Of a stretch of 64,000 nucleotides of DNA, positions 19,507-29,583 are shown one piece after another. Source of the DNA: Lepidodermella squamata (Eukaryota > Gastrotricha). Under the pieces are notes generated by a model, which did no database searches, was not told where the DNA came from, and was given only the letters and a program-made list of their open reading frames with translations. The stretch is taken from NCBI GenBank assembly GCA_047495785.1, contig JBLDXI010000020.1:1798001-1862000 (forward strand), read 5' to 3'. The first letter of the stretch is position 1; each line of letters starts with the position of its first letter. The position numbers and the translations under genes are program-made.

Positions 19507-19689
19507 TTATTTTTGTACTTGAAATGGGTGCCCGTCAAGTTTCACATTTATTTTTGTCCAGCACAAATGTTTAGATAGACAAAATCGCTGCCAATATTTA
19601 CAGGTATCCATAGCCTGATTTTTTTATTGATTACTTCTTATTATCAAGTGTATAAAATGCCGTCGTTTAATAAATTTAATAAAACATTA

Positions 19690-20034
19690 TTAGCGGCCCC
19701 AACTGCCGGAAAAAACATGCCACATGATGACATCTGTCCGGTTTAGCGGCTTCATCCGCTCGCCATTCCTGTTTACAAGATAAGTCTCTGCTTTGCCAAG
19801 TTTTCGGCCGTTGTTGTTATTAATATTATTACTCGGCTGTTGTTTCGCGGCGAGTTGAGCGGCGGCTTTGTTCAATAATTGTTGCTTGACCTTCTCCAGC
19901 AGCAGAGGTCGTCGTTGCAGCAGTTTCTCGGCTGAATTTCGGTTCGAAACTGTGCCGTCGCAAATTTGCAGAATAACAACCCATAAAATTAACAGCAGCC
20001 AAAGCAGGCTATGATAATTTCTCATTGTAGACAA
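19690..20034 (-). CDS. MIP-like precursor, one C-terminal WHVFSGSW-amide peptide
   Basis: 114 residues. The signal peptide is in MRNYHSLLWLLLILWVVILQ. The propeptide is Gln/Asn/Lys-rich with an Asn run and ends KPLNRTDVIMWHVFSGSWGR before the stop. DVIMWH-x-F-x-GSWGR is shared with the 19174 gene, about 180 bp away in the same orientation. W(X6)W spacing and GR predict an amidated peptide. An upstream Met three codons earlier is also in frame. Confidence 0.78.
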   Translation of the reverse strand: MSTMRNYHSLLWLLLILWVVILQICDGTVSNRNSAEKLLQRRPLLLEKVKQQLLNKAAAQLAAKQQPSNNINNNNGRKLGKAETYLVNRNGERMKPLNRTDVIMWHVFSGSWGR

Positions 20035-20972
20035 ATTGATTTTCTAAATGAAAATCAAAAGCAGCAATAATTTTTCGGGGTTGATGATTAGTGATTTAAA
20101 TCTGCGGTAATGCGTGAAATAATCGAAACAACTAACAATCACATATTGCGACCGGATAATTGACGGCGGAATGAAAATCCCGTACTAAAACGGCAGCTGT
20201 ACCTATAAGGAAAATCGACTTTTATAGGTTTACGTGCTGTTGCGGAACAAATTTCGAGTGGACCTGGCGTCTATTTTTACGAAACGCCTACAGGTTTCAA
20301 CGCCAATTAATGTAATGCATTTCTACCACTCCTTAAAAATGTCGGCTAAAATAGGGGAATAAATCTTTTAATTTAAAATTAGGTACTAATTGTCGTCAGA
20401 ATTCGCCATGAGCCATGGAAATAATAGGAAAATTTTAATAAAATTATTAAACAATTACGAAAAACTGGTCTGTTCAAAAAGCGAAAAATCGAATTTTTTC
20501 GCCATATATCGCAGTCAGAGCTTCAACTATACTATTGACCCTATTTTACGACCCGTGGAGAAGTTATCATCCGAGCTTTATCACGGTCATCACGCGATCT
20601 TCTCCGCACATGATTATCCGCAATAATTGGGTAATAATCGAAAAAAAACAAATTGAGCCTGAGCCATATTATATCTTAAAAAATATTAATAATGACAAAT
20701 TTGAAGCTTTCAGGGTTTGCGGGGCGGGACATCAAGAGTAAGATTTTGTCTACATCTGAAATTTTCATTAATTATATATTGATCATTTCCTCGTGGGAGT
20801 TCCCCATCATTTTTCTTTCGCCATTTTTTCGAAGATGCGGGACACGAAACAGAGGTTGGAAATGTATTCAAAAATTTATTATTCACTACAAAATAATTAG
20901 AAATATAATAGTATGGTGGACACATGTATCATCCAGTCAAAACAACTCTCATTTCCGAATTTCGTTCCAGTT
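20035..20972. other. intergenic, no gene seen
   Basis: About 0.9 kb with no supportable gene. Plus-strand frames here, and the one overlapping the next gene in antisense, carry no motifs. Confidence 0.4.
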
Positions 20973-21230
20973 TTACTTCTTGCCCCAAGTTTCCGCCAAA
21001 CTGTGCCAGCGTTCGTTAGTATTCTGCACATTGGCGATCTTCTGGCGGCCAGCGCGGGCGACAAGTCGTGGAGCCTCGAAAACAATGCTATCACCGCCGT
21101 CGCTTACAACAAGAGCGTCGTTATCTTCATCGAACAGAACAGACCGTTTTGATGGGTTAGCGTTTGCCATTGAAATTATGACGAAAATTGAGGCAAGCCC
21201 CAGAGTCACTAGAAGAGTCGACGAAGCCAT
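20973..21230 (-). CDS. MIP-like precursor, one C-terminal WHSLAETW-amide peptide
   Basis: 85 residues. The signal peptide is MASSTLLVTLGLASIFVIIS. A short acidic segment flanked by KR and R sites (SVLFDEDNDALVVSDGGDS) leads to RQKIANVQNTNERWHSLAET followed by WGKK and the stop. W(X6)W spacing, Arg immediately before the first Trp and GKK after the last predict the octapeptide WHSLAETW-amide. This is the most canonical single-copy MIP-like precursor of the cluster and the shortest. TATA-like strings lie about 215 bp upstream. Confidence 0.8.
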   Translation of the reverse strand: MASSTLLVTLGLASIFVIISMANANPSKRSVLFDEDNDALVVSDGGDSIVFEAPRLVARAGRQKIANVQNTNERWHSLAETWGKK

Positions 21231-21441
21231 TTTCGCTTTAATAATAAAAAATCTAAAAAAATTGAAAAATTATTGAAAAAAACAAGCGTGAAAAATAGGA
21301 ACGTTCCAAGCGATATTAACGATTTTTTAAGTGGGATTTTTTTAGCAATGACCCTCAAGTTATCGAATGAAAGAGTGGCAAAAAAACTAAAGAGGGGGCT
21401 CGATTTTATTTCCCTGGAGATTATACAACGCCGTTATCGTT

Positions 21442-21461
21442 TATATATAGGGTATATCGGA
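21442..21461 (-). promoter_or_regulatory. TATA-like boxes upstream of the 20973-21230 gene
   Basis: Plus-strand tatatatagggtatatcg gives two TATA strings on the minus strand about 215-230 bp before the ATG. The same double arrangement occurs upstream of the 9719-10114 gene. Confidence 0.4.
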
Positions 21462-22303
21462 ACGCCAAATCGGCTTTTTTGTGCCATTTAGCAAATAAAC
21501 GCCTCCTTCTGCCGATGTCTGAATAGGAAAATTAAATAAGGATGGATATATCGTTTAATCAAAGTTGACGCGTCTAAATATTAACATTATATTTAAACCC
21601 TCTATTTATATTTACTCATTCCTATTATGCGGCGTGGTATATGATAATGAGGGCAACAAAAATATTTAAAAAAGCGCGTTAAAAAAATCGGCCAGTTTAA
21701 CCTTCAAATATGGGAAATATATACCCCAAAACTGATTATCATGGATACGTCAATTTTCATCACAAGATTACTCGGTATAAATCTGGCTTATCGATTATGA
21801 CGATTAAACTGTTTCTAAGACTTCAATAGGTGATCAATACTATAGCACCGGGCATAGGCTTAAACCGCCTCTTGAGGGTGGGTCTTGTTTCTTCCGCCTG
21901 GTAATTGCGCTATCGAGTTAATAATATAGTCTGCAAAATACAATGCAAGGTGTGGTTGGTAATGAGGTTCACACCTTGCACGCAAAAAAGTAGGATTAAT
22001 TGAGAAAAAAACAACACAAAATTTGGCAAAAGTTCGAGAAATTTTCAAAAGTGCCAATCGACCTGCTGATTTGCGCGCCAGCAATCATTCAATTAAGGTG
22101 AGAGCAATAATTATTTATGCAGCACTGGCGGGGGTGTATAACGAACATTTGTCGGAGGGGGTGTCTGGGCTGTCTGTTAAATCACGAGGTTGTTTTTTTC
22201 AAATTTAAAAATATCTGCAGCAGGCATGTTTTTACTTCCACATCTCTGTCCGAGTTTTACAACGCAACGACTTGATTTAAAAAAAAAGTCAGAAAAATAG
22301 TGT
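21462..22303. other. intergenic, no gene seen
   Basis: No supportable gene, RNA or repeat. Confidence 0.4.
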
Positions 22304-22657
22304 TTATCTTGGCACGAATGGGCGCGAGACCAGGCGAGCCCATCGCCGCTTTTGCTTCCCGCCGGCAATCGCATCAGGCGCTGCGATTTGATTGTGCTGC
22401 TGAACCGGTCGTTTCTTAGACTGTTGCGGCGCGGCTGTTGTTGACTCACCTTTAACCACCGGTGGCTTCGGAAGAGTCATGACAAAATCATTCGTATGGC
22501 GGCTGTTCGCCATGAAAGTTTTCAAACGAGTCAGGCGCGTTCGGGCTTTCGCCTCAGAATAAAACGCCGAGCCGTAAATTCCGCCAGAAATCGCTAAATC
22601 GTGAAGTATAAAAACAGCCGCGACATAAATAGCTACCGCACTTGAAAAAACCGCCAT
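22304..22657 (-). CDS. small secreted basic protein ending WARLVSRPFVPR
   Basis: 117 residues. The N-terminal hydrophobic segment MAVFSSAVAIYVAAVFILHD acts as a signal or anchor. The remainder is basic with KK and KRR sites; the last, KQKRR, is followed by WARLVSRPFVPR and the stop. Cleavage there would free a 12-residue non-amidated peptide. It is the right-most peptide-like gene of the cluster. It lacks W(X6)W spacing and an amidation Gly, so it is grouped by layout only. Confidence 0.52.
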   Translation of the reverse strand: MAVFSSAVAIYVAAVFILHDLAISGGIYGSAFYSEAKARTRLTRLKTFMANSRHTNDFVMTLPKPPVVKGESTTAAPQQSKKRPVQQHNQIAAPDAIAGGKQKRRWARLVSRPFVPR

Positions 22658-22822
22658 TTTAAAATAAAATGATCATTGCTCGGGAAAAAATCCACCTTGA
22701 TAATGAATTTAGCTATAACGCGAAAAAGAGATTTAACACAACGAACTTTTAAATCACAAGCGGATTTATTTTGTCAGAAAAAGGTTGAAAATTTGATTGT
22801 TTCTTTATATTCAAGTCATTTA

Positions 22823-23869
22823 TTAGTCGGCAGTAGGCACCTTGGCGGCAAACTCTTCGCTAAGCTTCCAAAGCCGTTCGGCCATCACGTCATCCGACGC
22901 GATCGCTCCTGGATCAACCACTTGACAGTTACTGAAATAAAGGGACAATTTATAACCTGTTTTTCATCGGACGGGGATTAAAATTTACTCGAAATATTTG
23001 CCGGACAGATTTTCGATGCCAGGTTGAGATGCGCAGTAGACAGTAGTTTTGGCGCCATTTTCAGCAGACATGCCAAATACGTTGAACAGGGTCTTTAAAA
23101 ACCAGCCCTGATTGCGATCGATATCAGTCTTAATCACACCCGGGTGCAAAACGTAGGTCGTCACGTCTTTCGCACCACTGGCCTGGAGCCGGCGATGAAG
23201 TTCCCGAGTGAACAAAACATTAGCCAGTTTCGTCTGTGCATAGGCTTGAGATGGCGAGTAAGCTCCAGGTTTTTCAAAGTTGACATCGTCAATGTGAAAC
23301 CCGGGTTTACTAGCCCAGAATGCAATACGATGCGCGGCCACATTGACAATTCGACTCGGGGCTGAGGCTGTCAGTTTTTCGAGAAGTAAGGTCGTCAGTA
23401 AAAAATGGCCGAGATGATTAGTCGCGAAGCAAACTTCATTCCCATCGACTGATAGAGTCCTCTCAGCCGGCCCGTAAAGACCAGCATTGTTCACTAGAAC
23501 GTGAATTTGAGGCTCAGCTTCGATGACCTCAGCCGCGAATCGGCGGACAGATTTGATTGAAGAAAGGTCGAGTTGGCGAACAGCGACTACGTCCTCCTTA
23601 ACGCCGGCTTTTTCTCGAATTTCTTTAGCTGCCTCCTCGGCAGTTGTGACATTTCGGCAGGCTAGAATGACCTTTTTCGCGCCACGCCTAGCCAACTCGA
23701 GGGCAGCAGTTTTTCCAATGCCGGTATTAGACCCGGTTACGATGCAAACTTTGCCAGTAACGAACCACTGCGGCTCTTGTTCTGCAGCTTTTGCCATTGC
23801 GATTGATTTCAGTGGGGAAAATGAGAATAATGAAAATGATCTCACGACTAACGCAGAAATTTTATGCAT
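22823..23869 (-). CDS. short-chain dehydrogenase, retinol-dehydrogenase-like (SDR copy 1)
   Basis: Two exons, 22989-23869 and 22823-22931, joined across a 57-nt GT…AG intron; 329 residues from the first Met or 305 from the internal Met of MAKAAEQEPQWFVTGK, which matches paralogue starts. The NAD(P)-binding motif is TGSNTGIGK, followed by NNAG and the YAQTK catalytic pair (Tyr-x3-Lys). The end is GAIASDDVMAERLWKLSEEF. At the position where RDH-type SDRs have NVSS with the catalytic Ser, this protein has NVAAH, so the Ser appears absent. Closest relatives are copies 2 (27036) and 7 (38680). RDH/WWOX-like SDRs oxidise or reduce retinoids and other lipids; the substrate here is unknown. Confidence 0.88.
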
Positions 23870-23919
23870 AATAATAATAATAATTTATCTCGTTTTCTCT
23901 TATAGTACTGCTCTAGCAC

Positions 23920-23938
23920 GAGAGAGAGAGAGAGAGAC
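23920..23938. repeat. (GA)n simple repeat
   Basis: An uninterrupted run of nine GA units just upstream of SDR copy 1. Promoter-proximal GA tracts can be GAGA-factor-like sites, but nothing else supports this here. Confidence 0.7.
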
Positions 23939-25189
23939 AACCTCATATTTCAAGACGGCCTGGTTTTAGCAGACACACTCACACACAGCGCACGTGTAAT
24001 ACAGCTGATATGCCGTAGTGATGAATCACGCGTAGTAAAAAAAATCCATACGCTTTTACGCTGTGCGTTATAATAATGAATGGCAGCAGCCAGAGTATTC
24101 ATCTGGTACTACGAACTAGTGGACTTTGCCTGGTTTGAAGTTTGAGGTCAACCGCAGTCGGCTGTCTTACACATTAGGGTTTTAAATCAAACGAAACGCT
24201 TTGGGGGTTGCAATAACGGCAAAACGAATTTTATCACCGTAGCGCAGGATAAAATTGGACACTTCGGCTTTGCAGCTAAATAGGTTTGTAACGCCGTACG
24301 ATAAAAACACATGGTGTGTTGCATAAAATACCTCGTTTCTTGAGCTCTCGAATGGCGCAAGTCCCAAGGTGATTGGAGCAACAATCGATTTTTTAAGAAA
24401 TATTACAAGCAAGTCAACTTGAACGTGGCTTTGGGCCTCCCTCTTATCATCTCTCAAACGAATAAACATTGTGGGACGAATAAAATTTCTCTCTCGCAGT
24501 TATCGAAAGAAAAATGAAGATCGAACTATTGGTTTTTGTAGGGCATTCCCCTGAATGTTTCAGGTGAACATCGGCTAATTTTGGACCGCTGCGCAAACAT
24601 TTATTTCTCTTGTTTTTCGTTTTTTATTCGTTGTCTGTTCATAATTTTTTCCAAATTTGACTCAAAGCGCTCAGAAAAAACTGACAATTCCCAATGGCGT
24701 TCCGCATGCAAATTACTGGCAAATGAGTGGGTCCAATATGTCCAACTAGCCATGAATGCTTTTGATCGCCAAAAATAAGGAAAAAATCGTAAAATCACCA
24801 AGTTTTACCGATAAATCGGGGATCACCCTGCACACCTTTATACCAAAAACCATCGATTTCAGAATCAAGACTGATTTTTAATATTCGAAAAACATGGTAC
24901 CCTCCCGCACGGTATGGTAAGTGGGAAATATTAAAAAACAATTCATGCTGGGAGATTGAAACCTTCAACAGTTTAACGCAGCTCTCACCGAGGCATGGGG
25001 TTGAAAAACGAAGCCCAAAAAACAATCCGCTTGTCCGAAAAAAGACCACGCTATACAGTACACGCGAAAAACAAGTATTTTTTCTTGAAAACTTGTTCAA
25101 GCCCGAAAGGCTATTACAACAATCATCCACACGTTACAGGTATGAAGCCAACTTTCGTCTGTAATGCAGGTCAATAAATCGACACTTCA
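23939..25189. other. intergenic, no gene seen
   Basis: About 1.25 kb between divergently oriented SDR copy 1 and the glycosyltransferase. Frames on both strands lack motifs. Confidence 0.4.
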
Positions 25190-25196
25190 TATAAAT
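25190..25196 (+). promoter_or_regulatory. TATA box (TATAAAT) of the glycosyltransferase gene
   Basis: TATAAAT lies 45 bp before the chosen ATG at 25241. That leaves room for only a very short 5' UTR, which supports this ATG over other codons. Confidence 0.5.
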
Positions 25197-25240
25197 TGAG
25201 CAGAAATAACTCAACATCTCATTATAAAAAACTATGCCTA

Positions 25241-26908
25241 ATGAAAGCTTTCCAGTATTTTTCAGTTTTAATTTTGACATTCTTCATTGAGCATATTGAT
25301 GGCTCCAGCGAAAGCTACAGATCGGAAAAATTGGATCAAATTAAGAATAACATCTCTCCCGGTCTTGTGAAAACGATTGCTCGGCCAAGATATGTCTTAT
25401 TTGTTATGGACGTGGCCTCGAGATCCCACTTTAAGCCGTTGGTACTGCTTTCGAAAGCTCTGATGAAGCGTGGCCATCGCACAGCGCTTGCTAGTCTCTT
25501 CGACGCAGCGACATGGTACAAACCTGGCCAGTTTGGCAAATATTACCAACTGAACGGAACCTTGGAATACCTATCAAACGGCTCAATCGCGCAGGAAAAA
25601 TCTAACGATTTTATGGCTGGAATCGGCAGGGAAGCGTCAAAGGCTGATACATACGATGGCATAAACAAGCTTCTCATGGCGTTTTCGAAATTCTTCTACG
25701 AAGGCGCCTATCTCAGCCTGAAAGATGCTGTCACTGAAGATCGGCCTGACATTTTGGTCTGCGACTGGATGAGCTTCTCATGCATGAATGTCGCGAAAAA
25801 ACTCGGGATACCTTACGTTGTCACATCGGCCGCGTCAACAGTTCCGAACGCCCCAGACCTTCCGGGTTACTTACCATCACCCTTTGCACCTTCCAGTCTT
25901 GGAGGATTGGGTATATTAGAAAGGCTGTATGTCAAATTCGTCCTGTGGCCGAAAATAATTTACCGATTCATTCCGTATTTCACTGAGATCAAGCAGCTTG
26001 GTGTAAAACTCGGTCTTGATCAAGTTAGCCATATGCTGCAACCAGAGAAAAATGTTCATTTCTTCATTCACAACTTCTTTGGCTGGGACTACCCGCGCCC
26101 AATGTCGCCATTCCTACACATACTAGGTCCTATTGTTGAGCCGGATATCTATGAAATGGACCCTGGACTTCAGAAATGGCTTGACCAAGCTCAGTCTAGG
26201 AAGGAGAGCGTGATCTACATCGCATTCGGATCTGGCTTTCTGCCGACTGATTCAAGGATTTCGGGTCTGTTGAAGGGCTTCCAATGCAGCTCGTCCCAGG
26301 TCAACATTTTATGGTCTTATGGCGGCGCTAATCTCACTGCAATAGTTCCTGAGGAAATTCTCAAGAACCCGGAAAAGCATCCTCATTTCAGACTGGAGAA
26401 ACGCGTGGCCCAAATCAAGGTCCTCAACCACCCGGCTGTTCACCTGTTTGTAAGCCATGGCGGCATTGAAAGTCTGTTCGAAGCATTCTTAGCCACCAAG
26501 CCGATTCTTGTCAATCCTATCACGGCAGATCAGCCATTGAGTGCTGAGCGTGTAACAGAGCTGGGCGTTGGCCTTTCTCTAAGCCACGATTCTGAGAACA
26601 TTGAAGACGAGGCATGTAAGAAATCGACGACTTTGCTGCATCGGTACGTGCAGAAAGATCCAGAGCTGATGCGAAATCTAATGAAAATGGGCGCTTCCTT
26701 ATATTACAATGCCCAAAGGATTGAGGCAGCGGTGGACATCATAGAAATGGAGATGACAATCGGGTCCGAGCACCTGCGAATGTTTGAAGATGAAGCTCCG
26801 TTCTACAGGATACATGATTTGGACCTTTATGCTGTCGTTCTACTTATTTTAGGTTTCATCATTGTTTTGATTCGCGGAGTAAGGAAGGCAAAGTCGAAAG
26901 TTGATTGA
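25241..26908 (+). CDS. UDP-glycosyltransferase (UGT family, GT1), intronless
   Basis: 555 residues from ATG at 25241, where MKAFQYFSVLILTFFIEHID forms an ER signal peptide; the frame is open a little further upstream but without an ATG. The C-terminal donor-binding signature is FVSHGGIESLFEAFLATKPI followed by LVNPITADQPLSAERVTELG, matching the UGT consensus (HGG…E…P…DQ…A…G-x-G). The acceptor half is variable, as usual. A membrane segment VVLLILGFIIVLI lies near the end and the tail KAKSKVD fits a KxKxx ER-retrieval signal. UGTs transfer sugar from UDP-sugars to small lipophilic molecules. The coding region has no introns, unlike neighbouring SDR and peroxidase genes, which may mean an origin by retroposition. 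It sits within a detoxification-type cluster. Confidence 0.92.
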   Translation: MKAFQYFSVLILTFFIEHIDGSSESYRSEKLDQIKNNISPGLVKTIARPRYVLFVMDVASRSHFKPLVLLSKALMKRGHRTALASLFDAATWYKPGQFGKYYQLNGTLEYLSNGSIAQEKSNDFMAGIGREASKADTYDGINKLLMAFSKFFYEGAYLSLKDAVTEDRPDILVCDWMSFSCMNVAKKLGIPYVVTSAASTVPNAPDLPGYLPSPFAPSSLGGLGILERLYVKFVLWPKIIYRFIPYFTEIKQLGVKLGLDQVSHMLQPEKNVHFFIHNFFGWDYPRPMSPFLHILGPIVEPDIYEMDPGLQKWLDQAQSRKESVIYIAFGSGFLPTDSRISGLLKGFQCSSSQVNILWSYGGANLTAIVPEEILKNPEKHPHFRLEKRVAQIKVLNHPAVHLFVSHGGIESLFEAFLATKPILVNPITADQPLSAERVTELGVGLSLSHDSENIEDEACKKSTTLLHRYVQKDPELMRNLMKMGASLYYNAQRIEAAVDIIEMEMTIGSEHLRMFEDEAPFYRIHDLDLYAVVLLILGFIIVLIRGVRKAKSKVD

Positions 26909-26966
26909 CATTCCGTGCGTTTTACTTTTATGTCACTCGAAATTTTGGAATGTTTATATATCTTTT

Positions 26967-26972
26967 AATAAA
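26967..26972 (+). terminator. polyadenylation signal AATAAA of the glycosyltransferase
   Basis: AATAAA begins 58 nt after the stop codon and lies in an A+T-rich 3' flank before the convergent SDR copy 2. Confidence 0.6.
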
Positions 26973-27035
26973 TATATGATAACACTTTGAGAAATGTTTT
27001 ACTGAGAAATATTAGATCATCCCTTTAAGCCCAAA

Positions 27036-28007
27036 TCAAGGCACTTTGGCGCATAGTTGTTCGCTCAGATCCCACAACTTTCCCGCCATGACGTCGTCAG
27101 AGGCGATGGCCCCAGCATCGACAGCCTGACAGTTCCTAGAAAACAATTTTCGTTCAGAAGAGCTCGGAACTGATAAAAGTGAATATGAAACTAACGCAAA
27201 ATAGCTGCCCGATAGATGCTCAATTCCAGGCTCTGAAGCACAATAAACAGTGGTTTTTGCCCCGTCCTCAGGGGAAAGCGCGTAAAGCCTGACAAAAGCC
27301 CTTATGAAGCAGCTAAGGTTTCGGCCAAGCTCAGTCTTAATCACTCCAGGATGGAGAGAGTAAGCAGTCACATCCGTCGCCCCGCTGGCTTTCAGGCGGC
27401 GATTCAGTTCCCGAGTAAACAAAACATTGGCCAGTTTCGTCTGTGAATAAGCTTGGACAGAAGAATAAGCGCCTGGATTATTTTCGAAATCTACATCGTC
27501 AATGTGAAATCCGGGGCGACTCATCCAAAATGCGATGCGATGCGCAGCAACTGTAACTATTCGACTCGGGGCTGATGCTTTCAATTTATCGAGAAGTAGA
27601 TTCGTCAGTAAAAAATGGCCGAGATGATTAGTTGCGAAGCAAATTTCGTGCCCATCGACTGAAAGGGTACGTTCATCCGGTCCCATAAGGCCAGCATTGT
27701 TGATCAGCACGTGAATTTGAGGTTCATTCGCGATGACCTCGGCCGCGAATCGGCGGACAGATTTGATTGAAGGCAGGTCTAGTTGGCGAACACCGACTAT
27801 GTCCTCCCTAACGCCGGCTTTTTCGCGAATTTCTTTAGCTGCCTCCTCGGCAGTTGTGACATTTCGGCAGGCTAGGATGACCTTTTTCGCGCCACGTCTA
27901 GCCAACTCGAGGGCAGCTGTTTTGCCAATGCCGGTATTTGATCCGGTTACGATGCAAACTTTACCAGTAACAAACCACTGTGGCACTTGGACTGCGACCT
28001 TCGACAT
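27036..28007 (-). CDS. short-chain dehydrogenase, retinol-dehydrogenase-like (SDR copy 2)
   Basis: Two exons, 27196-28007 and 27036-27135; 303 residues after removal of a 60-nt intron (27136-27195). The intron is in frame and stop-free, so an unspliced transcript would also be translatable with 20 extra residues. The nucleotide-binding motif is TGSNTGIGK, followed by NNAG and YSQTK. The catalytic-Ser region reads VTVAAHR, again lacking the usual Ser. The end is GAIASDDVMAGKLWDLSEQL. It is most similar to copies 1 and 7. It converges on the UGT gene with 127 bp between stops. Confidence 0.88.
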   Translation of the reverse strand: MSKVAVQVPQWFVTGKVCIVTGSNTGIGKTAALELARRGAKKVILACRNVTTAEEAAKEIREKAGVREDIVGVRQLDLPSIKSVRRFAAEVIANEPQIHVLINNAGLMGPDERTLSVDGHEICFATNHLGHFLLTNLLLDKLKASAPSRIVTVAAHRIAFWMSRPGFHIDDVDFENNPGAYSSVQAYSQTKLANVLFTRELNRRLKASGATDVTAYSLHPGVIKTELGRNLSCFIRAFVRLYALSPEDGAKTTVYCASEPGIEHLSGSYFALVSYSLLSVPSSSERKLFSRNCQAVDAGAIASDDVMAGKLWDLSEQLCAKVP

Positions 28008-28466
28008 TATAGGAATCTTGGATTTTGGAAGAGGCGAAAATTTGCTCGCTTCTAAGGTTAAATTTGTATCAATGCCGTCTTGGATTTTATAATTATTTAC
28101 TGCGCATGTGATAGCGTGTCATAAAATTTGACCGCGCTATAACCCATCAGGCGTTTTTGACCCGTCATTGGCACACATCTTTAATGCTGCCGCCCGCTAT
28201 ACATGTATTGCGATGAATCATTTATGCACGAAAAAACTGTGCAGTACGTTTTACTTCGCTGAAAATTTACAAGTATAAGTAATGGGGAAACATAATAAAA
28301 AATGTCTCGCTCAACCCAACAAAAGGAAAAAAATAATCTAAACCAAGAGCTGAAGACATTTTTGAATTATTACAGTTTGCCAAAAAATCATGCACCAGAC
28401 AACGTTTTAATTACAATTTACAACTTAAACCATAGATTCTAAATAAATGATCGAAGGAGTTACAAA
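28008..28466. other. intergenic spacer
   Basis: Promoter side of SDR copy 2 and 3' flank of the next gene; nothing further seen. Confidence 0.4.
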
Positions 28467-29111
28467 TCATGAGCTTCCCAAAAGTTTGTCAATGTCCTTC
28501 GCGATCGAACTCGGTTCCGTAGTCGGGGCATATCGGCTGATGGGCTTGCCAGACTGATCGACCAAAAACTTGGTAAAATTCCATTTAATACCCCTGAAAT
28601 TATCCAATATTCGAGTGAATTAGCTAAAATTGGCTAAGATTCTTACTCGCCGAACCAGCCGCTTTGTTGGCTTTTCAAGAACTTGTACAACGGCGCGGCG
28701 GTGTCGCCATTTACGTCGATCTTATCGAACATATCAAAGGTGATCCCCTTCTTCTTGATAAATTCCTTGATATCAACAGTACAGCCAGACTCCTGGTTAC
28801 CAAACTGGTTACACGGGAATCCAAGAATAGCCAACTGGCCGTCGTATTTTGTGTACCTATACGAACATTAAATACTAGAAAATTGAAGAGAAAATTGAAT
28901 TTCTTTACAGCTGCTGTAGCTGTTTGTAGTTAGGCCCAGACAGACCGCAACTTGAAGCTACGTTGACGATCAATGCCGGTTTGCCCCTGGAATTTCGCAA
29001 TAAAAATTAAATATTTAGTTTTATTAGAAAAAACCTGTATTTTTCGAGCGATACATCTTGACCATCAATGTCCTTGACACTGAAATCATAAATGGTTTTG
29101 GCTTCTCCAGT
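28467..29111 (-). CDS. glutathione peroxidase, PHGPx-like, Cys type (copy 1, 5' exon unresolved)
   Basis: At least four coding exons: [20 protein letters not shown] (from 29111), [20 protein letters not shown], then the exon with [20 protein letters not shown], and [20 protein letters not shown] to the stop. The catalytic position is Cys, not selenocysteine (NVASSCG), with FPCNQFG and WNF completing the Cys-Gln-Trp-Asn tetrad. The resolving-Cys region matches thioredoxin-linked PHGPx-type enzymes. The protein lacks the tetramerisation loop, as in monomeric GPx4-like proteins. The first exon with the start codon lies upstream of a TTTAAG acceptor and could not be fixed. It is a tandem paralogue of the 29584 gene. 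Confidence 0.85.
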
Positions 29112-29583
29112 CTTAAAAAAATGCAACAAAAAATATTACTTGCAATAAAAATTGGCAAAAAACAAACCATAGTAAAACCGAGCTTTTACAAAAAAGAATT
29201 AATGGAAATATATCCTATAGGAATGATAGCAACAGCTGGTTTCATATACTGTGATGAATAATTTGAAAACAGTTCGGTTCATATAGCTCGATGGACAGGC
29301 TATTAGTACCTAATCGGCTGGAACTTCAAGCTGTCATGATTAATCTGTAATTTAATGCTTGAGTCTAATCTAATTTTTTCCACAACCGCAGATAGCGACT
29401 GTAAAATTTAGAAAACAGTACAAAAATGAAGAAAATTACCAAGTCAGAACCCGAATTTATGATATATGCAATTTTTATTGATCGTAGTCGCGAGACAGGA
29501 ACAAGAAAATAATCACAGCGTATAATATACAGCATAGTATTTCGGTCTCTCCGGGTAAATAATTATTCGGAGTACTTTTGTAT

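Noticed and set aside
20692-21276. 194-codon plus-strand frame overlapping the WHSLAETW precursor
   Set aside because: Mostly antisense to the peptide gene; lacks motifs and has low-complexity A+T-rich parts.
23523-23969. Long plus-strand frames antisense to the SDR genes (also 27733-28092, 39366-39683)
   Set aside because: They recur only because the SDR coding sequence is duplicated; they are antisense shadows of the Rossmann-fold region.
24182-24469. 95-codon minus-strand frame upstream of SDR copy 1
   Set aside because: No recognisable domain, no start context and no paralogue.
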